Made by a program: the position numbers and the translations under genes. DNA of 64,000 nt. Origin: Branchiostoma lanceolatum (Eukaryota; Chordata; Leptocardii; Amphioxiformes; Branchiostomatidae). The notes under the pieces are model-generated. The model was given only the letters and a program-made list of their open reading frames with translations, was not told where the DNA came from and ran no database searches. Shown here piece by piece: positions 34,173 to 46,100 of this stretch (the stretch's first letter is position 1; every line of letters begins with the position of its first letter). The DNA lies in assembly GCF_035083965.1 (NCBI RefSeq), contig NC_089724.1:23216474-23280473 (forward strand). The letters run 5' to 3'.

Positions 34173-37100
34173 ATGGCGGGAGTTTCGAAGGTGAGCGAAA
34201 TGTCGTCTGCAGTGTTATTGTCCGTTTTCTGGGACCGAAAATGTTGAAGCAAGATTAGAAGTCTACTAGTCAGGTCCGTAGATATGTATTCTTATGTATA
34301 CTTAGCCGTGGCGACTGTAATACACAGCTTTCTTTTTACTTGCTGTCTTGTATATGTGACATAATAACAAGACAGCAAGTAAAAGAAAGCGGTGTTTTCA
34401 ACAGTGGCCTCGGCTAATGTATATATATATATTGAAATGATATAACAACGTTAATCGATAGTTTACTCCTTGATAGTTTTACGGATTCTCAGGATGTTGA
34501 AGTTGGTCAGCTCAACCAAGGAGGTTTTAATTAATTTATATTCTCCTTGGCTCAACGTAATTTTTAGAACTTGAGCACTTCACACCAACAAAAGAGATCA
34601 CCATGCACCAATCACAATACACTGGGGAGTGATGATAATCTAATTAGTTATACTAAGTTGCACCATTTTGCTGTTATTTTTTTTTTACATACATCTGTGC
34701 TAATGTAATGGCTCATCCATATGTCCATATAACACTCAAATTTGTAGGGTTCCAGATAATTTTGAGCACAGCCACAAGTCAGCAGGAAAAAGTGAAAGAT
34801 GCAGAGGATCTGGACCCCTGCCCAGCCACCTCCCGACCCCGCAGAGATTCAGGTCAGGTCTCCTGAAGCCAGTATCATCCTGTCTGTCTTGAGGAGGGCC
34901 CAGAGGAGACGTCCAGGTGCTCTATCTATTAAGAAATTAAGCTTTTCAGAATGACAATACTGTAATTCTTAATTTGTTAAGGGTAACTTAATTCTAGCTA
35001 TTTTAACGGTCACAAGTCAACCGCTAAAATTTCATCATCGCAAATGTTTGATCACTAACATTTGTGACAATAATGTTTGTTCCCAAATAAATGCAGTGAA
35101 CTACTCACTTTCCCCCAAACGCTACAATTATCGACCGCAATATTAAATGGATTTACAGTAGTCATTATTGAGAGTCTGCATCATGCTCTTTTCCGTAAGG
35201 CATAGGCAGCCTATTTTTATTTCCCATAATTCGTAGGGAAAGACGTCTTATCCATGTAATTTGTAGTGAGGCGACCAAATTTTGTGTACATGTAATTGCC
35301 TTCCTTGTTTTTAGCGTAATATACCCCACATGCAGACCCTGATTATTGTTAGGGATCCATCCAACCTACAGAAAGTCAATTTTCATGCTTCTTTTCTCTA
35401 CCATGTAAGTTGTACCTCTAGTATTCACCTGTATTATCTATTCATAGTCTCCAGTGGGACATATATATATATGAGGTTGTTTGCTATTAATTGCACCATA
35501 CCAGTTATGCATATAGACTTTTTCAACACATCTAGATGATATTTTCTAAAGATTAATGACATATTTGTTGTTTCTCCAGATGGAAGAGATTACTATCGAT
35601 GCCTGTACACCAAGAAATTTGGTGCACCTCCAGATGCCTCCGTATCCGGCAATAGCCAGAGCACCACCGATTTTTCGCAGACCACTGTCACTGATACCCA
35701 AAGAAGTCAAATGTCCACATTCAATAAAGAAAGATGCACTTTACGGGGTCCTTTGATTTCAACTGAGCCTGGCTGGAGAGGAACTAGTGATAGTAATACA
35801 AACTATAAAAACAGCATTACAAATCTTGCCAGTCAAATCAGCCATCAGCCTGAAACACCCAGTCATTTTCCTCAGTCAACTGTGACCCACATTGATACAC
35901 CAATGCAGCAGAATGTAGCCAATGTTATTCTCTCCAGTCAAGTGACATTGCCAAGTGCTTCAAGGCATGCTCGTCAAAGTGACTTCAGTGAATTGACTAA
36001 TCACAAAGTAACGAATACACCTACAGTTCTTGGTCCCATTTGTGCAAGCACAAGAGGCAATGCATCCCTTTATCAAGAAGATGTAGAAACTGATCAACTC
36101 CAAAGTTCTCAGATTGATCTCTTTCTGAGCCAGGCTTCAACACCAGCTCTTGGATGTCAGATGCCAAGCCCAACAAATCTGCAGCAAGATGCAGAAGAGG
36201 AGAACATTTCTGACATTGTAGGCATAGACCTGGTAGATACAGATAGAGAAGGGAACAGAAAGTCAGAAGAATGTAGTCCTCCATTTGAGTGTTCACCTGG
36301 GCATTATGACAACGATTGTAAGGAACAAAGTAAGAGTCTTGCACAGTCAGGTGATGCTGACTCCACAGCTACATCTAAGCACAGCATTGAAAGTCAGAAA
36401 ACTTCAGAGAGTCTTGTTATATCCAGTGAAATGAAGGATGTGAAAAGCTGTATAGATCACAAAGGGGATAAGATGTCACAAGAAATGAAAGATACTACTA
36501 GTAGTACTGACAAACAGCCTGTACAGTTGCTACTCAAAAGGGACACAATGTCAGCAGAGCCCATGTTAGAAGATGATGGTATACATACAAGTGAACAGTT
36601 GCATTCATTGTCTCTTGACGTCAAGCAGTCAGAGGGCATCAAAAATGCCACAGTAAAGGCTCCCTCTTCTTTTGAAAGGATAGAAGATCTCTCCTTTGAC
36701 ATTGGCTGTTTTACTGATAGTGATATCATGGAAAGTTTCCCACCAGATATGTCACAAGTGACCACTGATCTTTCAAGTCAGAAAACTCCTCAATCTCAGG
36801 ACAAAGGTGACATTTCAGAATATTTACTCAAGGAACAGATCCAACAAACAAGTGCATCTGTTGCCATTAAGGAGCCTGTGATAAAAACAAATGCTGCTGA
36901 AATTCAAACAGAAAGAGAGACAACTATCAGTCCATGTAAAGTGAATTTCAAAGTGAGGCAACCCAGCCAAGCTATTTGTGAGAGTGGAGCTTATGAGAAT
37001 GAGAGCAAATGTTGTAGCGAAGAGAGCACCCAACATTGCTCTGATGGCAGGAGCCATGCACAGGCTTCTGGTTCAGCCATACGCAGTAAACTCTTATTAT

Positions 37101-40100
37101 CAACATCCAGCCCAGCATCTGTTACCACGAATGGAGCCAACATAAGTGATGCATCTGGATTGAATGCGTCCTTTTCTACACTTCCAACAGTGTATGGGAA
37201 GAGACAAAGTACCATCAAAGAGAAAGTTACCCCCAAATCTGTGTCTCCATTTCAGACACCAGAACATCACATTCAGCACAGTAAAGATACCCCATCCAAA
37301 GAAGCTCACACTGAGATGTTGCCAATGCAAGACAAGCGGGCAACACCTGGATCAGCCATTCAGGCAAAGCTACAGCTGTGGACCAAAGCAAACAGGTGAT
37401 CAATATTAGGTTTTTCCTTAGACATGGACTATGATAGAGAAAATGAAAATATAATATGATTGTTGTGTGTGTGTGTGTTCCCAGTCAAAAACTCTAAATT
37501 ATTTTGAAGACATGGCTAGACAAACTTCATTTATTAATGCCATCTGATTTTGTAAATGCCATCTAATTTTGAAGGTATAGTAATTCAAGTCTTTACTGTA
37601 GTCAAATCTTCTTTGCTATATATCCAAAATTATCCATCCTTGCATAATTTTGCCCATGATAATCTGTTAATGAAATTCACTATCTCTAGATCTGATGCAA
37701 CTCCACACACCAGAAGAACTTCAAAACCTGGGAGCAGTTCAGATGAACCACCAGCAAAGAAATGCCTATATTCCTTACCACAGGCCAACAAGAGAACCTT
37801 CATGGCACCCTTTAAGGGTGAAGGAAAGCAAACAAACCAGGGAGAGCCAAAGGTATGTGGAAGGATATACTATCATATGATCTCATATAGGCAGCTTTCA
37901 CCAGTAGGAGGCTGTGTGTATGAAATGTCAGGGCCATTTTTTGTCATCGGTTCCTTAGAATATTTCTTACGATTGTTCTCCATTAGTTCCTACTAAATTC
38001 CTCGGATGGAGTTTCTCGTATATTTTTGGATCAAAATAATAGCCTGAATGTCGTTGCATGAGTTTTATGTACAACTGTACTCTTCATCTAAGCACTTTTC
38101 ATCTATATTACAGAAGGTAAAAGCACTGGAAGTTAAGGAGATCAAGTGTACCATCAGAGATGCATCCACAATGTCCCAAAATGAGAGACAGCAGGCTGTG
38201 ACTGACATGCTGGGGGTGGGGCAGGTCAGCATGGCCTTGGTGTATGGTGATGGCACATCACAGCTCAGAGAACCCACAACCAAGGGCATCCCCAAGGACA
38301 GTGACAATAAGGTACATCAACAATGCCTTGGTTTTGTGCACTACTCACATTTACCAGGATACAATTAACTGGTATAGATATTGTGTATTGTCATGTGTAT
38401 CATTTTTTTTTCTTTTTAAAGAAATCTGAATCTTATACTCAGTAGGAGGGGGCCAATAAAGATTTTTTTTAGTATAATCCCTTTAAGAAAAGAAAAACAG
38501 TCTGATAAAAAAGTTATAGAGAGATATTCACTGCTATCTGACTGCCCTCTTTCTTTTAGTTAGAGTTAAACTCTGCATATTCAGTTTTCTGCAAATGATA
38601 TCAAAGCAACAATGACCAAATCATCTTTCATGGTGCTGAAATGCCTTCCGTTGTAGGAGAAATGCCCTAGATTAATGCCAGATGTTTTCTAACTAGAGTT
38701 GTAACAAAAGGGGCTTGAGAAAAATTCATAGTCTTGCTCTCTTTTGTCGTATGATGCTGCTGTTACGCCATACATGTATGAATGTAAGACATATCATGAT
38801 ATACATGTATATCATATTTTAATTTTTTTCTAGGCGGTGGGCATTGCTGTTGCTTTTCCCCGACCCTCTTCTGGAGCTGTACAGGCTTGTAGTGGACAAG
38901 CCAAGAGAATCAGGCAGCTGCAGTTCATCCTGTTTCCCCTTAATTTGGAGGAGAAAGACTATGCAGCATACTGCAGGTACAGAAATATATCAAATCCTTA
39001 CGATCTACTCATTTGAATTTTCTTAGGGCCAGGCACTATGATGCTCAATGGGAATTGAGCTGTGGAAGAGAGTTGTTGGAAATTGTCTGTTAGCGACAAA
39101 ATATGATAAGTAGCATATATGATTATATCTTCCAACTTTCTCATACACGTTATCAACATCCCAAGTGTAAAACAGTATTTTCTTGTAAACTTTCCTACTG
39201 ACAGCTCCTCCCATGTTCTTCCTGAAAGTCCTCTTCACTGTTGCCTGACTGTTAGGTCTAACGATACGTGCAACTGTTTTTTTAGAGAGACACTGACACA
39301 GCTGATGGCAAGCAAAGCTATCAGAGTGTGTCTGGATGCCCAGGAACTCATCCTCACCATGATCTCACATTTTTCACTGGACTTAGCCGCAGGTAATGTG
39401 CCAGTTTCAGCAGTTATGTTTCTTAAGAAATGATAGCATTGTGTTCTTGAAGACTGATTCCTGCTCAGGGATTTTCCAGATTGGAGCCATATTTGAGGTT
39501 GCTCCTGCCCTGGCAAAACAATGTTGATTACTGTTGTGGCAGTCTCTAATTCACTTGATATACTAGATAAGTGTGTTGTTTAATCATAGAATAGAAGTTA
39601 AGCCCATTTACTTTCCTTTAATAATTACAGAACTTGTCTTTATAATCCTAGTGTATAACTGGAGCATGGTAGACCCCAAGGTTGCTGGCTGGCTGTTGAA
39701 TCCTGACCATCCTCCCAACACTTTCACTGAGGTGGTAAAAATGCTGTGCAAAAAGAAGAGTCAGGAATGTGACCATGTAGGTTTGGACATTGATCAGTAA
39801 CTAAATATATGATATGAATTTTTGCTTCCAGACGTGTGTTTTTTTTAAATCGTCCTTTTGGATTTCGACTTCTATGTGGCATAATATTAAAAGAGGTTAG
39901 GAATGTGACTGTGGGCATTAAGCCATTCATTATTGAAGATTGTAAATGTTTGTTTCCAGTGAACTTTTCCGAGCATTTTGTTAATATTATGATTAGACCT
40001 ATTAATGCCAATTTCAGGTATATCATGCTGTAGTGAAGTCACCACTTGTAGCATTCTTCGCCTCATAGCTCAAATCTGAGGTGATTTAAGAGACTGGCCA

Positions 40101-43100
40101 GCCATTATATCCGTTGTTGGGCTTTGTTCTGTTTCAGGATGCTGATGCTAACACTCTACTTTGCCAGGACTTGAGTCAGCTGCTAGATGTAATGGAACTG
40201 CTCAGAAGGAGGCTCATGGTAAGTTCTACACTAACACCCCGACCAATCAAACCACGTGAATCGCATTGAAACTCAGATTCGTATCAGCCATTTCCCGACA
40301 AATCCCTTTCTAACTTGCGTTTACGACGACATCTGACAAAACAAACTCGCCAGTGAGATGGTGGAGGGTGTCAGCTTTCCAAAGATGTTTTCAGATTGAC
40401 AATTTTGGCACTTTGGAAGTGCACGTTGAGAAAAAAATAGTTTCTACTACTTTTCTCTAAACGCTAAATCGCGGTCACTTTCAATCACTTCCAAAGTGCC
40501 AAAATTGTCAATCTGAAAACATTTTTGGAAAGCTGACACCCTCCACCATCTCACTGGCAAGTTTGTTTGTCAGATGTAGTGTCGTTAACGCAAGTTAGAA
40601 AGGGATTTGTCGGGAAATGGCTGATACGAATCTGAGTTTCAATGCGATTCACTTGGTTTGATTGGTCGGGGTGACTAAGGTATCAAGGAGTTAAATCAGT
40701 AGCTTGGAGTTAGTCTAGTGGTTTGCAATCTAGGTGCTGAATTACAAAGCTGGCAGTTCGAATTTCTGCTTAGCTGTCACAATCTAAAACCTTTACAGAC
40801 TTTGTATTTTTTCGTTGAACTCAGTGTTTCAAGGCTTTGTCTTGTTTGTGTAAGGATAGTCACACCATGGGTACAGTGTGTGTGACAGCTGACATCAATA
40901 AAATGTGAGTTAAAGCAGTTTAAACAATCAAGTTATGCCATTCAGACCTAGAGTCATTCATGGTAAAGAATCACTGCTCCATTGCTTTTGTAGATGATTT
41001 TTTTCTCAAAACTAATTATCCCTTTCTTAGGACTGTGACCTGCTGGACCTGTACCTCGATGTTGAGATGAAACTAACACCTATTTTGGCAAGTAGGTTGA
41101 AACCTTTCATAATCACAGTTACTGTTGTCCTGTGTAAGAAGTTGACCATCCCTCTTGTGTTTGAGGAAACTCCCATAGAGCACCCAAATGAAGTTCCACT
41201 ATGTGTATATTTCTCAAAAAGAGTAGAGGTTTGCCTTGGAATACATTAAAAAGAATTAAAAATCAACTCCACAACTCATATTCATAAGGCAGCTTGTCCT
41301 CACCAACTTGAATACAGATCTAGAACTGGGGAGTAACACCATCTTGGGGGTGTACTAGAATTTGATTCGTCACTACTGAATCAGGCAAAGAAGCTGACAG
41401 TTGATATTTTGAATATGTGTTCTGAAATTCTGTCCTGTCATTCCTACCAGGCATGGAATATTATGGCATCTGTGTTGATTCACAGTGTTTGATCAAGATG
41501 GCTGACATTTTGAAGGTTTGTTGCATAATCTTCCATAGATTTTTAGATACTCACAGTCTTACCAGTTACCGATGATTTTCACTTTCTCTGTCTATTTAAA
41601 GATTGAAAGATAGAAATGAATATCAGAAAGGTGACTGGTACTCACCACCTTTGGGCTGTAGTACCTCTAATGTACCCTAGGGGTCATGCATGACATGTCC
41701 AGTTGCACTGCATCTTGTGTACACCATCATTTGCTAACTTACTTGTGTGTTTAAGGAGTGACCTTCAACCGATATCAGTTTTCCAGCTGACTATGGATGT
41801 ATGTTACTTCGTTTGAAATATATTTATCTTACCTTAGAAGAGGATTGGTATGGTGGAGTCTGATGCTTACAAGGCAGCTGGTCACCGCTTTCTCCTCAGT
41901 AGCCATGTGCAGCTAAGGACGGTAAGTGCTCATCATGGATACAAGTTTGTTTGAGCTGTTGTTTGTGGAATGTCTTTTTTGGTTCCTTGTGAAGCATTTA
42001 ATTTTTGAATACAGAGGTATAAGGAATAGTTTAAATAAAGCAGTAACTGTTGTAATAGTCTTACCGTACATTTCATCTTTAATGTACATATGTGCATGAT
42101 GTAAGTCTTCATGTTATGTCAGTGCTCTACATGCTTGTTTATCCATGCTTCAGGTGTTGTTTGATGAGCTCCACCTAGACGAGAGGTGTGAAAACAGACA
42201 GAAGCTGGCCAGAACCAGTGTCAACAATCTGAAGTCTACCTCGGAGTCTGTGGTAAGATTACACTTGTTGATATATGGTTACTGATACTCAGTGAAAGAA
42301 ATACACCATCACATTTTAGTGAACAGAATCAACCAAAATGTATTGATGGACTCTTATCTTTGTTGCTATTATTAGGGTTTACCTATGCATAGGTCTAGGT
42401 CTTGGGAACAAGGCATACAATTTTGTAAAAAAGATCCGTGAGTGATTTCATGGCTTTTCAACTCAGTATATCAAAGAATTGGGATTTTGAAAATTTGGGA
42501 TCCAGTACCTTATGTTAATCATTTTAGAAATGATGGCCAATAGTTTGGTACCCTCTGAATGTTTATCCATAGCTTTAAGTCTAGAATTGCCACTGCATTG
42601 GGTCCTAAGTATAACTGATTACAATGTATTTTTTTAAAGCTGGTGCAGCTGCAAGGTCTACATCCCCTTCCAAAGTTGGTATTGGAGTACAGAAAGGTGG
42701 TATAGTTTCATCACTTTTTGGAATGAACTGCTTCCGGTTGCAAATTAAAGTAATTTTGTAACTTTGCAATTTTGTTAAGATGTAAATCATGTAACTCTGC
42801 ATCCAGAAATAGTACAATCAATTTGATCATTAATCCAGTGGTCTGAAGCTTTTCATGTACTGAAATTTGTCTAGCTGGAGAAAATGAAGTCCACCTATGT
42901 TGATGGTATCCTGGCATGCATAAAGGAGGTAGGAACATTCATACCTTTTAAACGTTTACAGTATACATGCACATTTATGTCGATGAGTTGAAGGTATATG
43001 TTTGCAGATGGCTGGCATGTAAATCCTAATGTGGAAGTGTAGATATGGGTGAAGCAATGCTGCCTTGATGGAGGCATCTGAGATCTATTATTTAGTTTGG

Positions 43101-46100
43101 TGCTGTCTCTTGTATGACACTTTATAAGTCAAACTTTCTAACAGTGGGAACATCACCATCTCAAATGTTAGCAATCAAATATTTGCAATTATGAAATTTT
43201 ACTGGTTTACTAGTGACCGTTAAAGTAGCTAAAATTAAGAATCAAGAATTGCAGTATATGCATACATGGAATAAGCAGTTTGTCTTTTTTTCCACAGGGA
43301 AAGCTGATTGCAACCTGGTAAGACTCTAGAGACAATTTCCAATGCCAAGGCATATTTTTGTACTCAGAATTTGCCTACAACTCTATTGAAGCACTTGGTC
43401 TATAAGCAGGTGTAAAAAGGTTGTAGACACCACCATGAAGTCACTGAAGCAGTGTTCTGTATGAGGTAACACCTGTTATGTCTGACTATTGCAGTTTTCT
43501 TTTGCAATCTTGACAGTTGGCAGCCTTTGCGTAAAAACTATAAAACATTTATTTTTTCATTGAAAAAATAGAAAATAAAAATTAGTATGCATCATAAAGA
43601 TGTTAAAGAGTTAATCTGTGTACTGCAGGGATCACACATCAGCAGCTACAGGAAGGCTAACCTCTGCCAATCCTGTAAGTGTCTACTTCACTATAACTCA
43701 TAAATATTCAATTGTGGATATCTTTGGCAGTTTTTTTTCAAGGATGGCAAATTGTCATACGATGGGTTGTGCCAGACGATATCATTTGTAGAGCTAAATA
43801 GTAGTGTACATGTGTATTATGTACTATGCAACAAGTCCAATTAATGATGATCAATTGTTTAGAAAATGCAAATGAAAGTTTGTTTGTTTTACAATGCAGA
43901 ACATCCAGTCTGTGCCAAAGCAGCCACTTGAAATTGTAGAAACATCCCACAAACAAGCATCAGAACGTATGTATGTGGTTCAAAACGTTACTTTTGATGA
44001 TTAGTAACATGATGATTCCATGAATCCTAGTTTATTTTTCCAGTCTATAAGCCCACAGTTAATGCTGTTTCTTACATGTAGGTGGCAAACATGAAACAAC
44101 AACTTTGCGTGCCAGGGAACCGTACATTGCCAGAGAAGGATGCTCATTTCTAGCAGCAGGTATCTGGTTCTATCTGTTACTGCAGCACTTATCCTGTATA
44201 ACCTCCATAACAACTTCGGAGCCAGTCACTGGTACAGTACCTAGAATGACATGTCATACATTGTCCTGATATCTCCAAATTTCTGAAAAAACTGAACCAG
44301 TTGCAATTTGGAAAATGAACATCCCGTATCCCCTTGAATGTGAGCCCTTTTCATTAAGAGCCTTGTCGAATAGATCTTTGCCTGCATGATTTGTCTATAT
44401 CTCTGTTATGTGCACAGATTTCCAGTCCATAGAGTTCCGCTTGCTGGCACACTTCTCAAAGGACCCTTCCTTGCTGAAGGTGTTTCAGGGTGATGGTACG
44501 AAGGATGTCTTTGTGGAACTCGCTTCTCAGTGGTAAGGAACAGGTTCCTTTTGAAGTCAAATCATTGTCCTGCTTACATTTCAAGCCCCCCCAGGATTTG
44601 CGAACCAAGGAAATCAGGAATACCTTTTGTAGATAATATAGGATGTCTACTTTCAGACAGTAATTGCATCATTTTTCCTTGAAAATAATGCAACCAGAAA
44701 ATAATTCTGTGTTATTAAGTCTGAACTGGTTTCTTAGACGACATATCCCTGTGTTATGGTGAAGGCATTTCAGCACCATGGAGAGTACATCACCAGAAAG
44801 CTACGAATGTGATTATTCAGCTGTTGTGTTAGCTGCTGCACAATTTCCTTTACAAAATGCAATAAGAAAATGCCTAAGCCTTAACTGGTTTCTTAGTTGA
44901 CCAATCCTTGTGTAATGTGTTTGAAGGCATTTCAGCACCATGGAGAGTACATCACCAGTGCAGCTAAGAATGTGATTACTCAGCAGCTGTATCACCTGCT
45001 ACTCTTCTTTTTCTCCTACACAAGGATGAATGTGCCACCAGGATCAGTGCAGACTGCAGACAGGGAGAGGACAAAGAGAGTGGTTTACTCTATCATGTAC
45101 GGTGTGGGTGAGTAAGACAGTTTACAGTGCACTGTGCATCTTTATTGTAAATAAATAAATAAACTTTTCTGTAACAAAGTAAGTAAACTCACCAAATCTT
45201 TGACTGTTTTTAGATGTGAGCTGGACACCAACACCGATGAACTTCATGCTGATATGCATTTATTAGGTTAGATGATCATGACGATTGACCTCTTAATCAA
45301 GCCTTCAAGCAAGTGTGTAAGACTTATAAATTTGTTTATTTAATAAAACCCAAATGGCCTCTGCAGGACCTGAGAAACTAGCAACCTACCTGAATGTCAG
45401 TGCTGCTGAGGCTAAAGGATTTATCTCTAGCTTTCTCCGTAAGTTCTAAACTTCTTTCTTTTTCATGGAAACAGACTTTGAACATTATGTTATATATACC
45501 ATTGATTTGTAATTTAGTGTTTATTTGTGGAACTCAGGCTTGGAATAATGGAAGTAAATTAGCAAATTCAAAATTCAATGCCTTTCTACAGGCAGGTTTC
45601 CTGGCGTGAGCAGATTCACCCACAAATGTATAGAGGAGTGCAAGGCTAAAGGTGACAAATGACATGCATTTAACATACTGAAGGATACATGGTTTGCAAA
45701 TAGCACCTAAAAGTTTGTAGAAAAAAGGTTATGACTAACCTCAAGTAGCATTTTCAAGATAGAAATTTTGAAATATACAATTATTATGATTCTACTTGTA
45801 TTTCGAAGGATCATGATGTAGAACCTTTGCTAGTAGTAGTATGCATATATGGTTTTATTATACCAAACCATTGCATGATCTGAATGTCCTCCATTTACTC
45901 AGCATTTTTATATTTCTGTTAGTTGCTTTACATACTGTTTTCTGTTTCCAATATTCTGGTGGCTAGTTTAGAGACAAATAACAGTACTGGGATCTTAGTA
46001 AAGAATAAAACAGCAATGCTAAAATGCTTTGATTTTAACAACTTTCTACAATCCTACAGGTCATGTACGGACTATCCTGAAACGATGGAGGCTAATCCCA

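Noticed and set aside
36021-36344. Minus-strand frames inside the large POLN exon, and minus-strand frames at 62518-63063
   Set aside because: Shadows of real exons whose plus-strand frames and splice sites are consistent.
44897-45024. Possible extra POLN exon encoding FQHHGEYITSAAKNVITQQL
   Set aside because: It is a copy of the 162-bp intronic duplication and would add residues where human POLN has none.
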